64,000 nucleotides of DNA, from contig NZ_CP113925.1 in the NCBI RefSeq assembly GCF_029392015.1, forward strand, positions 1,550,001 to 1,614,000, in the 5' to 3' direction. Source of the DNA: Bifidobacterium sp. ESL0728 (GTDB lineage: Bacteria; Actinomycetota; Actinomycetes; Actinomycetales; Bifidobacteriaceae). The translations under genes were made by a program, and so were the position numbers. Below, in pieces: positions 56,501-64,000 of the stretch (the stretch's first letter is position 1; each line of letters begins with the position of its first letter). Under the pieces are notes generated by a model. That model was not told where the DNA came from, ran no database searches, and saw only the letters and a list, made by a program, of their open reading frames with translations.

Positions 56501-56882
56501 GGTCGACCGATTCGATGCCGAGTTCCTTCTGCGCCTCGAGTTCGGCGGGCAGACCGTGGGTGTCCCAGCCGAAGACGCGGTTGACCTTGCGGCCCTTCAT
56601 GGTCTGGTAGCGCGGGATGACGTCCTTGGCGTAGCCGGTCAGCAGATGGCCATAGTGCGGTAAGCCGTTGGCGAACGGCGGACCATCGAAGAAGACGAAT
56701 TCGTTGTCGCTATGGTCGCCGCTGGGGTTGCGTTCGACGGACTTTTCAAAGGTGTTGTCCTTGTCCCAATAGTCGAGTACCGATTCTTCCATTTTGGGGA
56801 AGCTCGGGTTCGGCGCGACGTGCGCGCTTTGCTGGCCTACGGACGCCTTGGGATACACATGGGAATTGGTGGTTTCGCTCAC
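53502..56882 (-). CDS. ileS: Isoleucyl-tRNA synthetase
   Basis: IleS charges tRNA-Ile. The 1126-residue class I enzyme has the HIGH-type motif GLPHYGHLLTGY near residue 75, the editing (CP1) domain in the middle, the KMSKS-type motif DDGQKMSKHLHNYP, and a long C-terminal anticodon-binding part, of the eukaryote-like length class often seen in Actinobacteria. The start is a GTG at 56882 with GCGAGGAGACAACG before it. Its leader is a T-box riboswitch (see 56883-57122). Downstream is a perfect terminator. Confidence 0.97.
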   Translation of the reverse strand: MSETTNSHVYPKASVGQQSAHVAPNPSFPKMEESVLDYWDKDNTFEKSVERNPSGDHSDNEFVFFDGPPFANGLPHYGHLLTGYAKDVIPRYQTMKGRKVNRVFGWDTHGLPAELEAQKELGIESVDQIEEMGIEKFNDACRKSVLKYTNEWKDYVHRQARWVDFEHGYKTLNTTYMESVMWAFKTLYDKGLAYKGYRVLPYCPKDRTPLSAHELRMDADVYQDRQDITLSVAVKMRDEDDAYAVFWTTTPWTVPTNFLIVVGEDIDYVEVKPTEGKFAGKKFYLGKPLLGSYAKELGENYEVVRELKGKELVGRRYWPVFPYFAGVEAESEGHIPGPNAYQILAADYVDTVEGTGLVHQAVYGEDDMNTLNAAGVNCIDVLDASCTFTADCPDYEGMYVFDANMPILRNLRNGDGPLARIPEDHRALLFQEKSYVHSYPHCWRCGTPLIYKPVSSWFVSVTKIKDRLLKNNQLINWIPENVKDGQFGKWLQNARDWSISRNRFWGSPIPVWVSDDPKYPRVDVYGSLDQLKADFGDYPRDGEGNVNMHRPYIDNLTRVNPDDPTGKSHMHRISDVLDCWFESGSMPFAQFHYPFENKEYFEQHFPADYVVEYIGQTRGWFYVLHVMATALFDKPAFKNVICHGIVLGDDGQKMSKHLHNYPDVNGVFNDYGSDAMRWFLMSSPILRGGNLIVTADGIRDTVRQVLLPVWSSYYFFTLYANAANGGKGYDARALKPEEVAGLPQMDRYLLARTRRLVVSVEHALDTFAISEACAAVQDFIDMLTNWYIRNNRERFWDEDENAFNTLYTVLEVLMRVMAPLAPMESESIWRGLTGGESVHLAEWPFVTVEDEKSHDVGATAESTGELNQGKETELGRVLVDEPKLVEAMEQVREVVSSTLSLRKSCQIRVRQPLSKLTVLVDNPDAVAAYDDILKTELNVKDVEFSTLADAGKHGLKIVHDLKVNARAAGPRLGRQVQFAIKGSKSGNWHIDESGAPVVETPNGDLKLEDGEYTLINQVEEVGAEDRANDVSAALPGGGFVILDTALNDDLVAEGYARDVIRAVQDARKDADLDIADRISLKLDVPAVDAPKAEQFRDLIAHETLATTLDINADASADELKVTVAKQ

Positions 56883-57122
56883 CGTTGTCTCCTCGCTTGG
56901 CAGATATCATTACTACCACGAGGACGATGACGGACGCTAACACGCGCCGTTACCGCGGTACCACCTCGCTTGTTACATTGTGAATACTAAAACGTACCGT
57001 ACAACGCAACCGCTTGAAGTACAGGCTATTTCGGGCCCACCCGTCGGTTCTAATAAGCCGCCCAACCTAATGAACAACCGTTCTTCCAAAAGCTCCCCGC
57101 CGATAACGGATCAGCGCTTATG
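56883..57122 (-). promoter_or_regulatory. T-box riboswitch upstream of ileS (translational type)
   Basis: On the minus strand the T-box core GCGAGGTGGTACCGCGG (56954-56970) carries the UGGU that can pair with the uncharged tRNA 3' end. The identical octamer AAGCGAGG occurs both in the T-box (56964-56971) and around the ribosome binding site (56891-56898). The single CCTCG between them (56919-56923) can pair with either. This gives two exclusive states: antisequestrator or sequestrator. No T-run terminator is visible, so control should act on translation, as known for actinobacterial ileS T-boxes. A candidate ATC specifier lies at 57102-57104 (another at 57109-57111). Confidence 0.85.
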
Positions 57123-57128
57123 CTGCAT

Positions 57129-57156
57129 ACTATAACACCGGACGAGGATTGTATAA
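57129..57156 (-). promoter_or_regulatory. Candidate ileS promoter with inverted repeat
   Basis: On the minus strand TTATAC (57151-57156) and TATAGT (57129-57134) are separated by 16 nt. This places the transcript start near 57122, about 240 nt before the GTG start codon. The promoter is overlapped by a perfect inverted repeat CACCGGAC/GTCCGGTG (57136-57143 and 57164-57171), which may serve as the pflA terminator or an operator. Confidence 0.5.
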
Positions 57157-57205
57157 GTCCCCTGTCCGGTGCGTGAACAATGAATTTTTCTTGGTTTAGA
57201 TCTCT

Positions 57206-58087
57206 TTAGTAGACTTCGAAGCCATGGGCCTTGAACTGGTCGTGGACGCGCTTCTTCATCTCCTTGGACGGGCCTTCCTTGGTTTCCAGCGGGTAGGGAA
57301 TGCCGAGCTCGTGCCACTTCGGACGGCCGAGCTGGTGGAACGGGAGTACGTCGATATGTTCGACGGCATCGCCGAACGATTCACAGATCTTGGCCACGTT
57401 CTCGACGTTTTCAACGCTGTCGGTCAACCCTGGGACGAGAACGAAACGCACCCAGATCTTCTTGCCGGCTTTGTTCAAGCGCTGGCCGAATTCGATGGTC
57501 GGCGCCAGCTGGCTGCCGGTCACCTTGTGGTAAGTCTCCTCGTCGCCGGACTTGACGTCGAGCAGGCACAAATCGATGTCGTCGATCATCTCGTCGGTCC
57601 AGTCCTTACTGAGGAATCCGGAGGTGTCGAGGCAGGTGTGGATGCCTTCCTTACGCACCGCATGGAAGACGCGAGAGACGAATTTGCCTTGCATCATCGA
57701 TTCGCCTCCGGAGAAGGTGACTCCCCCGCCTGTGCTCTGGAAGACGTCCTTGTAACGGGTGACGCGCTCGATCATGTCGTCGAGATAGACCGGCTGGCCG
57801 TCGCGCATCTTCCAAGTGTCAGGGTTCTGACAGAACTGGCAGCGCAACGGGCATCCGCTCATGAACACGGTCATTCTGGTGCCCGGTCCGTCGACGGACG
57901 TGTTGATATCCCAGGAATGGACGAAGCCGATGTCTCCGGTACGCAGCGCAGCGATACGGTCATGACGGTCGAGACCTATAGGAGACTGAAAGCCCGAAAG
58001 TCCCCCCATCAACGTGTGCTTGGCATATACTTTCGAAACCTTCAGCATATGCTGCGTCGTGGTTCTAAATTGAGTGGTTTCGGACAT
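57206..58087 (-). CDS. pflA: Pyruvate formate-lyase activating enzyme
   Basis: PflA is a radical SAM enzyme that abstracts a hydrogen from the C-terminal glycine of pyruvate formate-lyase. The 293-residue protein starts at MSETTQFRTTTQ (58087), as AAGGAGGGCGACG precedes that ATG; six extra codons upstream are unlikely. MSGCPLRCQFCQNPDTW has the CXXXCXXC cluster site, GGGVTFSGGESMMQ the SAM-binding part, and the rest matches the family in length. It lies 231 nt downstream of pflB on the same strand, with a hairpin in between. Confidence 0.96.
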   Translation of the reverse strand: MSETTQFRTTTQHMLKVSKVYAKHTLMGGLSGFQSPIGLDRHDRIAALRTGDIGFVHSWDINTSVDGPGTRMTVFMSGCPLRCQFCQNPDTWKMRDGQPVYLDDMIERVTRYKDVFQSTGGGVTFSGGESMMQGKFVSRVFHAVRKEGIHTCLDTSGFLSKDWTDEMIDDIDLCLLDVKSGDEETYHKVTGSQLAPTIEFGQRLNKAGKKIWVRFVLVPGLTDSVENVENVAKICESFGDAVEHIDVLPFHQLGRPKWHELGIPYPLETKEGPSKEMKKRVHDQFKAHGFEVY

Positions 58088-58249
58088 CGTCGCCCTCCTT
58101 GTCAAATTCTGTTTCCATACTAACGGATTTCAGACTAAAATCCCAGCCGTTCGGTGTGCCTCTGGCGCAATGTGATGCACTGAATATTCCATAGGTGAAA
58201 ACCTATTATCCCTATACTTTCAACGGTTTCCAAGGCCCATGAAACATGA

Positions 58250-58283
58250 TTGAAGGGACGAAACTGACGCTCCGCCCCTTCAA
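58250..58283 (-). terminator. Hairpin between pflB and pflA
   Basis: On the minus strand TTGAAGGGGCG and CGTCCCTTCAA pair over 11 positions with one G-T wobble and a 12-nt loop. It stands 36 nt after the pflB stop. The T-run is weak, so it may attenuate or stabilise the pflB message rather than fully stop it before pflA. Confidence 0.55.
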
Positions 58284-58318
58284 ATCAATTATTCACCACG
58301 TTACCTAAAGGCAAACTG

Positions 58319-60694
58319 TCACTCGGTGACAGCACCCTGGTGGAACGTACGCGAAATGACATCGAGCTGCTGCTCGCGGGTGAGCTTGACGAAGTTCACT
58401 GCATAGCCCGAGACGCGCACGGTGAGGTGCGGATACTTCTCAGGATGCGCGACGGCGTCCTCAAGCTGCTCCTTGCGCAGCACGTTGATGTTGGCGTGGT
58501 AGAGGCCATGGCCATTGCCGGAATCCAGGATGCCGACCAGGTTGGTGATGCGCTCTTCCTCGTCACGGCCGAGGCCGTCAGGGGTAATCGTGTTGGTGAG
58601 GCTAATGCCGTCCAACGCGTCGTTGTAGTTGATCTTGCCGACCGAGAACATGGACGGCAGCATGCCGTGCGAATCCATGCCGTTCTCCGGGTTGGCACCG
58701 GGGGCGTAAGGCTCGCCCTTCTTGTGTCCGCTCGGGAAGGAACCGGTCGCCTTGCCGTAGACCACGTTGGAGGTGATGGTCAGGATGGACTGCGTCGGAA
58801 CCGCGTTGCGGTAGACCGGCAGAGCCTTGATCTGATCCATAACCGTGGAGACGGTCCACTTGGCGAGGTCATCGGCGCGATCATCGTCGTTGCCGTAGAT
58901 CGGGAAGTCGCCGACCGTGCGATAGCCGACCACCAGGTCGTCATCGGCGCCTTCGACATATTCCTTCTCATGGCCTTCGAGGTTCTTCGCATCCTTGTTG
59001 TAGATAGGATAGACCTTCGCATACTTCAGGGCGGAGAGCGAATCGGCAGCGATCGACAGGCCGGACATGCCGCAGCCGAGGGTGCGGTAGACTTCCTTGT
59101 CGTGCAGAGCCATCTCGATGGACTCATACGCATACTTGTCATGCATGTAATGAATGATGTTCAGCGCTTCGACGTAGGTCTCCGAGAGCCACTCAAGGGC
59201 CTTCTCGTAGTTGTCCTTGACCTTCTGATAGTCAAGGGTGCCGTCGGCTTCGGGCTTGATCGGATCGATGATGCCCTTGTCGATGACCTGCATACCGGTC
59301 ATCTCGTCGCGGCCACCGTTGATCGCGTAAAGCAGAGCCTTCGCGGAGTTCACACGGGCGCCGAAGAACTGCATCTGCTTGCCAACGCGCATCGGGGAGA
59401 CGCAGCAAGCGATGGCTGCATCGTCGCCCCAGTGGTTGCGGATGTCGCGATCGGACTCATACTGGATGGCCGAGGTGTCGATGGAGATACGGGCGCAGAA
59501 GCGCTTGTAGCCTTCAGGCAGCTTGGAATCCCAGAAGATCGTGATGTTCGGCTCAGGGCCAGGTCCAAGGTGATCGAGGGTCAGGGTGGCGAGCAGACGG
59601 AACGAGGTCTTGGTGACCATGTGGCGCCCATCGTCGCCGAAGCCTGCATCGGACCAGGTGGCCCAGTACGGATCGCCGGAGAAGATGTTGTCATAGTCCT
59701 TCGTACGAAGGAAGCGGACGATACGCAGCTTCATGACAATCTGGTCGATGATCTCCTGAGCATCGGTCTCAGTGATCTTGCCGCTCTTCAGATCGCGCTC
59801 GAAGTAGCAATCGAAGAAGGCGGAGTTACGGCCGAAGCTCATGGCCGCGCCATCCTGGCTCTTGACGGAGGCGAGGTAGCCCATGTAGGTCCACTGCACG
59901 GCTTCCTGAGCGGTCTGAGCCGGACGGGAGAGGTCGAGGCCATACTCGTTGCCGAGGGCGATGAGTTCCTTCAGGGCCTTGATCTGGTCGGCATGCTCTT
60001 CGCGGAAGCGAATCCAATGCTCGATCTCAGCTTCGGTGAAGTCGTTGCGATAAGGAATCGAATCCTTGTCGATCTTCTTCTGGGCAATCAGATAGTTGAC
60101 GCCATAGAGGGCGACACGACGATAGTCGCCGATGATGCGGCCACGGCCGTAGGCATCGGGCAGGCCGGTGAGGATCTTGTTGTGACGGGCAAGCTTGATC
60201 TGCTTGGTGTAAACGCCGAAGACGCCGTCGTTATGGGTCTTGCGATACTTGGTAAAGATGGTCTTGATATTGGGATCGACCTCTTTGCCGGCCTCTTGAA
60301 TGGCCTGCTCGACCATACGCCAGCCGCCGTTCGGCATCATGGCGCGCTTGCAGGGCTCATCGGTCTGCAGGCCGACGATCACGTTATCGTGTTCCTTGTC
60401 CATGATGTAGCCGGGGCCGAAGTTGTCGATGCCTGCCGGGGTATGGGTATCAACGTCATACACACGCTGCTTACGCTCTACAGCAAGCTGGTTGTTGTCG
60501 AGATACTCCCACATTTCCTTCGTCTTCGGGGTCGCCTTGGCGAGGAAGGACTCATCGCCATCGTATGGCGTATAGTTCTTCTGAATGAAATCGCGAACAT
60601 CGATTTCCTTCTGCCAATTCCCTCCGACGAAGCCATCCCAAGCCTTTGCTTGGAGCTCTTCCTGAGAGAGAGCAGTTTGATCTACTGCGGTCAT
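58319..60694 (-). CDS. pflB: Formate C-acetyltransferase (pyruvate formate-lyase)
   Basis: PFL splits pyruvate into acetyl-CoA and formate under anaerobic conditions and gives bifidobacteria extra ATP. The 791-residue protein starts at [15 protein letters not shown] (60694), after AAGGAGTGCTAT. The catalytic Cys pair is in [12 protein letters not shown], and the glycyl radical segment [12 protein letters not shown] is close to the C-terminus, both intact. PflA, encoded just after it, must activate it. Three CRP/GlxR-like boxes lie upstream. Confidence 0.98.
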   Translation of the reverse strand: MTAVDQTALSQEELQAKAWDGFVGGNWQKEIDVRDFIQKNYTPYDGDESFLAKATPKTKEMWEYLDNNQLAVERKQRVYDVDTHTPAGIDNFGPGYIMDKEHDNVIVGLQTDEPCKRAMMPNGGWRMVEQAIQEAGKEVDPNIKTIFTKYRKTHNDGVFGVYTKQIKLARHNKILTGLPDAYGRGRIIGDYRRVALYGVNYLIAQKKIDKDSIPYRNDFTEAEIEHWIRFREEHADQIKALKELIALGNEYGLDLSRPAQTAQEAVQWTYMGYLASVKSQDGAAMSFGRNSAFFDCYFERDLKSGKITETDAQEIIDQIVMKLRIVRFLRTKDYDNIFSGDPYWATWSDAGFGDDGRHMVTKTSFRLLATLTLDHLGPGPEPNITIFWDSKLPEGYKRFCARISIDTSAIQYESDRDIRNHWGDDAAIACCVSPMRVGKQMQFFGARVNSAKALLYAINGGRDEMTGMQVIDKGIIDPIKPEADGTLDYQKVKDNYEKALEWLSETYVEALNIIHYMHDKYAYESIEMALHDKEVYRTLGCGMSGLSIAADSLSALKYAKVYPIYNKDAKNLEGHEKEYVEGADDDLVVGYRTVGDFPIYGNDDDRADDLAKWTVSTVMDQIKALPVYRNAVPTQSILTITSNVVYGKATGSFPSGHKKGEPYAPGANPENGMDSHGMLPSMFSVGKINYNDALDGISLTNTITPDGLGRDEEERITNLVGILDSGNGHGLYHANINVLRKEQLEDAVAHPEKYPHLTVRVSGYAVNFVKLTREQQLDVISRTFHQGAVTE

Positions 60695-60753
60695 ATAGCA
60701 CTCCTTATTAGTGGAGCAACGCATCTTCACGTTGCGTTCATTTACCATTGTAG

Positions 60754-60942
60754 AGTGGTCTATGTCACAAGTATGGCCAAATTGGTGTGACCTACATCAC
60801 TTTTTTACTATTTTCCGTCTTCGTCTCTTTCCCTGAAATTGTCGAAAATCTCACAAACTTAATCGCGAGAACGGTTTTATCGACTATGCCGTTTTCTGGC
60901 GACGAACGGAAAATGGCTAAAAATTATGTGATGTACGTCACA
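60754..60942 (-). promoter_or_regulatory. Three CRP/GlxR-like boxes upstream of pflB
   Basis: The motif TGTGA-NN-TA-NN-TCACA, known for actinobacterial GlxR/CRP-FNR regulators, occurs as AGTGGTCTATGTCACA (60754-60769, two mismatches), TGTGACCTACATCACT (60786-60801, one mismatch) and TGTGATGTACGTCACA (60927-60942, perfect). The first two have centres 32 nt apart, about three helix turns, so bound dimers would face the same side. The nearest is about 60 nt from the start codon. Confidence 0.75.
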
Positions 60943-60952
60943 TTTTTATTTT

Positions 60953-60993
60953 TAGGCAAAATAAACGGGCCAACAGACCTTTATTTGCCTATT
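60953..60993. repeat. Hairpin in the pflB upstream region
   Basis: TAGGCAAAATAAA (60953-60965) and TTTATTTGCCTA (60982-60993) pair with one bulged base around a 16-nt loop that itself contains CGGGCC. No T-run follows on either side. It lies between the perfect CRP/GlxR-like box and the end of the 61040 gene and may mark the end of that transcript. Nothing else is seen in the 345-bp gap except the boxes. Confidence 0.45.
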
Positions 60994-61039
60994 GACCCGC
61001 TTGCCTGCTAGAGAGTCCCAATCACGACTCTTGGCCTCC

Positions 61040-61276
61040 CTACTTGCCGTCGGAGCCGGAACCGTTGTTCCATGCGTTCCACTTGCGGTTCTGCTCGTCC
61101 CAGATCAGATTGCGTTCCTGAACGATTTTCCAAGCGTCCTCCGCGTCCTTACGGGACTTGTACGGGCCGCTACGCTGGCCGACGGGCGAAAGCTTGCCCA
61201 GCTCGGGCTTACCGGTGGCGGTATTGAAATACCATTGTTTGCCGTTGTCGTTCGTGTTTTGAGTATTATCTGCCAT
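61040..61276 (-). CDS. Small conserved actinobacterial protein (WYFNTxTG type)
   Basis: The 78-residue protein (start ATG at 61276 with AAAGGGAATTGTG before it; a GTG directly upstream is also possible) reads KQWYFNTATGKPELGKLSPVGQRSGPYKSRKDAEDAWKIVQERNLIWDEQ. This pattern, with the opening WYFNTATG and GPYKSRKDAEDAW, is shared by small proteins of Actinobacteria that I recall but cannot name; it slightly resembles a SPOR-like fold. Low-complexity Gly/Ser at the end. The function is unknown. It is 130 nt from nadE and on the same strand. Confidence 0.75.
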   Translation of the reverse strand: MADNTQNTNDNGKQWYFNTATGKPELGKLSPVGQRSGPYKSRKDAEDAWKIVQERNLIWDEQNRKWNAWNNGSGSDGK

Positions 61277-61406
61277 CACAATTCCCTTTTATTATCAACG
61301 TAAGCCTTCCAACTTTAACCCAGATCGGTTGCCGGATATGCTCCACTTGCCCGAAGGCGTAGTACACAGGCTCAGCCACGCTTGTCGCAGTCGGCGCGAA
61401 GCGTGT

Positions 61407-63113
61407 TTATTCGCGGAAGGCGCTGGTCACCGGCAGGCGACGGTCACGACCAAAAGCCAACGAAGTGACCTTGGGGCCCAGCGGATACTGGCGGCGCTTC
61501 CATTCGGCACGATCGACCAGACGCATCACCGTGTCCACCGTCTTGACGTCGAAGCCGTCTTTCAACAGATAGGCACGGCCATGGGCCTTCTCGATATAGG
61601 CCTCAAGGACCTTGTCGAGCAAGGCGTACTCAGGCAGCGAATCGGAGTCTTTCTGACCGGGACGCAGCTCGGCACTCGGTGCCTTTTCAATACTGGCGAC
61701 CGGGATCATCACACCGTCTTTGAGCGATACTCCCGCTCCCCCGTTCTCATTGCCGACAATTTTCAGTCCTCCGACACCGACACCAGCGGCCGCTGCCCGG
61801 TTGCGCCAACGGGAAAGTTCCCAGACGCGGGTTTTGAGCAAATCCTTGATCGGCGCGTAACCGCCCACCGCATCGCCATAAATAGTCGAATATCCACAGG
61901 CCAGCTCGGATTTGTTGCCTGTAGCGAGCGCCAGCAGGTTCTTGGAGTTGGAATAGGCCATGACGATGACGCCACGGATACGCGCCTGCAGGTTCTCGGC
62001 GGCGATGCCGTCCAAGTCAAGTTGGGATTGGAATGCCTTGAACAGCGGCTCGATGGGTTGAACGTCGTAGTGGGCACCGATATTGTGCGCCAAATCGGCA
62101 GCGTCATCCTTGGAACCGTCGGAGGAATACATGCTGGGCATGGAGACGCCCTGAACGTTCTCACCGCCGACCGCGTCAGCCGCCATGGCCGCCACCAACG
62201 CCGAATCGATGCCGCCGGAAAGGCCGAGCACAACGCCGGTGAAATGGTTCTTGGCCATGTAGTCCTTGAGCCCCAGGACGCAGGCCGTGTAGACTTCCTC
62301 GTCCGGATCGCGCAGCGCGGCAAGCGTGCCGACCTGCTGATGCGCAGACGCCGAATCGAAATCGAAGTAGCTCAAGTCCTCCACGAACATGGGCGAACGC
62401 TCAAGAAGCGTGCCGTCGGCGTCGACCACGAAGCTGCCGCCGTCGAAGATCAGATCGTCCTGGCCACCGACCTGGTTCAGGTAAATCAACGGTGCGCCGA
62501 CCTCGCGAGCGCGGCGAACAGCCAAATCCTGCCGCGTATGGGTCTTGCCCTCCTCATAGGGCGAACCGTTGATGGTGAGCAGCACATCGATGCCTTGCGA
62601 AGCAAGTTCCGCCACCGGGCCGCCGTCCTGCCAGATGTCCTCGCAGATGGCGACGCCGACCTTCACGCCTTCGATGTCAAGAATAACCGAATGCTGACCG
62701 GATTCGAAGATTCGGAACTCGTCGAACACACCGTAATTTGGCAGGAAATGCTTGTCATAGGTCGACCAGACGGAGCCTCCATGTAGCACCACCAAGCGGT
62801 TCGTCGGTTTGCCGTCGACATCGACGGCTGAAGAAGTTCCCACGGTTCCCACGACGACGTAAAGGTTGCCCAAGCCCTCTTTTTCGAGCGTTTGCGCCAG
62901 CTGGTCCGCCTTATCTGCGGCGGCCTTGCGGAAGGTGGCCCGGAAGGCGAGGTCCTCGATCGGATAGCCGGTCAAGGTCATCTCCGGGAAAACGACGATC
63001 TGGGCTTTTTTGAGCGCGGCCATGCGGCTGAATTGCAGAACGGTGGCGGCATTGCCGTTGAGGTCACCGACACAGGTGTCGATCTGGGCCAAAGCGAAAC
63101 GTAGTTGAGTCAT
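61407..63113 (-). CDS. nadE: Glutamine-dependent NAD+ synthase
   Basis: NadE amidates nicotinic acid adenine dinucleotide to NAD+, here with glutamine as nitrogen donor. The 568-residue protein has an N-terminal nitrilase-type glutaminase domain (VVFPEMTLTGYPIEDLA with the Glu, GVAICEDIWQDGGP with the catalytic Cys) and a C-terminal synthetase domain with the PP-loop GLSGGIDSALVAAMAADAVG and ATGNKSELACGYSTIYGDAVGGYAPIKDL. This two-domain form is typical of Actinobacteria. The ATG at 63113 is the only start candidate close to the family start. Confidence 0.96.
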   Translation of the reverse strand: MTQLRFALAQIDTCVGDLNGNAATVLQFSRMAALKKAQIVVFPEMTLTGYPIEDLAFRATFRKAAADKADQLAQTLEKEGLGNLYVVVGTVGTSSAVDVDGKPTNRLVVLHGGSVWSTYDKHFLPNYGVFDEFRIFESGQHSVILDIEGVKVGVAICEDIWQDGGPVAELASQGIDVLLTINGSPYEEGKTHTRQDLAVRRAREVGAPLIYLNQVGGQDDLIFDGGSFVVDADGTLLERSPMFVEDLSYFDFDSASAHQQVGTLAALRDPDEEVYTACVLGLKDYMAKNHFTGVVLGLSGGIDSALVAAMAADAVGGENVQGVSMPSMYSSDGSKDDAADLAHNIGAHYDVQPIEPLFKAFQSQLDLDGIAAENLQARIRGVIVMAYSNSKNLLALATGNKSELACGYSTIYGDAVGGYAPIKDLLKTRVWELSRWRNRAAAAGVGVGGLKIVGNENGGAGVSLKDGVMIPVASIEKAPSAELRPGQKDSDSLPEYALLDKVLEAYIEKAHGRAYLLKDGFDVKTVDTVMRLVDRAEWKRRQYPLGPKVTSLAFGRDRRLPVTSAFRE

Positions 63114-63207
63114 GTCTTTATCATATCCGTTTCCATGTCGCTTTTGAACAAACGCTACAAGCGATACCGCTTTTGAAATGTCTTTTCAACCACACACGGT
63201 GCAGAAA

Positions 63208-63241
63208 GATGCCGTTTTACCTTGAAAAGCAAAACGACATC
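63208..63241 (-). terminator. Terminator-like hairpin downstream of the M20 gene
   Basis: On the minus strand GATGTCGTTTT and AAAACGGCATC form an 11-position stem (one T-G wobble) with a 12-nt loop, followed by TTTCTG. It stands 30 nt after the M20 gene stop and before nadE. Confidence 0.6.
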
Positions 63242-63270
63242 TCTACAGATCAATCCCTAGAAAGCGAATA

Positions 63271-64000
63271 TCAGGCGAGTTCGCTTTCGACCTGCAACAA
63301 GGCATTGACCAGGAATTCCGCAGTAGGTTCGATTGCTTCATCCAAAGCCACAAATTCAGGGCTGTGGATGCCGTGATGCCCCGGCTGGCCATTGGAGCCA
63401 ATGGAAGCGAACACCAGCGGACCCAATTTCTGGAAGTCCGCAAAATCCTCGCCACCCATCGACGTGATGACCGGCACAGCGGTGGCATAGCTCGGCACAT
63501 CTTCGGCCACGGGACCTATCAGCGTTTCATCGCTGACAAGCGGAACCGCAAGCTCGTCCCACTTGATATCAACCGTGATGCCATAAGCCGCTGCGGTGGA
63601 CTCGACAACCTGACGGAATCGGCGGGTGACCAAATCATGGTCATCGTTGTAGAAATAGCGGACCGTACCGAGGAATCCGGCGGTATCGGGAATCACGTTC
63701 CACACGTCGCCGCCATGCACCTCGGTAATCGAAAGAACGACGGGGCGGAACGGGTCGATGTTGCGGCTGACGATGGTCTGCAACGAAAGAATCGTGGAAG
63801 CCAACGCCTCGATGGGGCCGGTACCACGGTGCGGCTTGCCGGCGTGGGTGCCATCGGCGTGGAACGTGACGGCGAAGCTGATGCAACCGGCCATCATCGG
63901 GTCCTTGCTCACCGCGATTTCACCTGGTTTGTAATCGGGGGTGTTGTGGGTGCCGATAAGGGCATCGACCTTGCCCAGAGCACCGGTCTCGATGACGTGG
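63271..64000 (-). CDS. M20-family amidohydrolase/peptidase (partial, N-terminus beyond window)
   Basis: The minus-strand frame is open to the window end, with the C-terminal about 243 codons visible. It reads HVIETGALGKVDALIGTHNTPDYKPGEIAVSKDPMMAGCISFAVTFHADGTHAGKPHRGTGPIEALAS and later ITEVHGGDVWNVIPDTAGFLGTVR and TSMGGEDFADFQKLGPLVFASIG. These are the dimerisation domain and the C-terminal metal-binding part of M20D amidohydrolases (the IAA-amino acid hydrolase/HipO/AbgB group). The first metal ligands lie beyond the window. Substrate, probably an N-acyl amino acid or aminoacyl compound, is not known. Confidence 0.85.
   Translation of the reverse strand, partial: HVIETGALGKVDALIGTHNTPDYKPGEIAVSKDPMMAGCISFAVTFHADGTHAGKPHRGTGPIEALASTILSLQTIVSRNIDPFRPVVLSITEVHGGDVWNVIPDTAGFLGTVRYFYNDDHDLVTRRFRQVVESTAAAYGITVDIKWDELAVPLVSDETLIGPVAEDVPSYATAVPVITSMGGEDFADFQKLGPLVFASIGSNGQPGHHGIHSPEFVALDEAIEPTAEFLVNALLQVESELA

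Noticed and set aside
54906..56663. Open frame of 585 codons antisense to ileS
   Set aside because: It is a shadow of the ileS coding strand; no ribosome binding site or domain.
58340..60790. Long open frame of 816 codons antisense to pflB
   Set aside because: pflB on the minus strand has all catalytic motifs; the antisense frame has no recognised domain and arises from codon bias in a highly expressed gene.
60786..60942. Rex boxes upstream of pflB
   Set aside because: The central TA and the TGTGA/TCACA halves fit the CRP/GlxR consensus better than TTGTGAA-N4-TTCACAA; Rex is kept only as an alternative to test.

Overview
The window looks like a chromosomal segment of a Bifidobacterium or a close relative (Bifidobacteriaceae, Actinobacteria). 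This is inferred from gene content: pflB with pflA, luxS, a glutamine-dependent nadE, purK-purE, a Fur-family regulator, an aminoacyl-phosphatidylglycerol synthase of actinobacterial type, an actinobacterial-type translational T-box on ileS, and moderately high GC in the core genes. No rRNA, CRISPR array, integrase or transposase was seen. One tRNA (Arg, TCT) is present.

Layout. 1-4.0 kb: a McrBC-type restriction system (McrB carries an EVE domain; McrC runs off the window edge), then a small unknown gene paired with a ribbon-helix-helix protein. 4.1-13.9 kb: cell-envelope block with a two-component system, an LTA-synthase-like phosphoglycerol transferase, a membrane esterase and an MprF-like aminoacyl-PG synthase. 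13.9-17 kb: fur, purK-purE, an array of about 83-bp hairpin-bearing tandem repeats, and yhbY. 17.2-19.1 kb: an ImmA/IrrE peptidase gene interrupted by an amber codon, followed by a DUF4411/PIN-like gene, then tRNA-Arg. 19.2-24.2 kb: a second two-component system converging on an ABC exporter. 24.4-34.2 kb: an ATP-binding regulator, an anion permease, dnaG, dgt, alr, a GNAT gene and luxS. 34.3-42.6 kb: a defence island with AbiH, XRE-ImmA plus an unknown partner behind a perfect palindrome, and a 1640-residue type ISP restriction-modification enzyme. 43-53.3 kb: five membrane-anchored DsbA-like thioredoxin-fold paralogues interleaved with a TraX-like membrane protein and a UvrA-like ATPase. 53.5-64 kb: ileS with its T-box leader, pflA, pflB with three CRP/GlxR-like boxes upstream, a small conserved protein, nadE and a partial M20 amidohydrolase.

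How the genes work together. The core genes serve purine synthesis (purEK), cell wall (alr), replication (dnaG), dNTP pool (dgt), methyl cycle and AI-2 (luxS), NAD supply (nadE) and anaerobic pyruvate cleavage (pflB activated by PflA). The accessory blocks fall into two themes: defence (McrBC-EVE, AbiH, XRE-ImmA, type ISP, ImmA-DUF4411) and extracytoplasmic surface functions (LTA-like polymer, aminoacyl-PG synthase with its putative hydrolase, five DsbA-like proteins). The DsbA-like cluster and the XRE-ImmA/unknown pair are the least explained parts. All function calls come from reading translated sequence and motifs; no database search was run.
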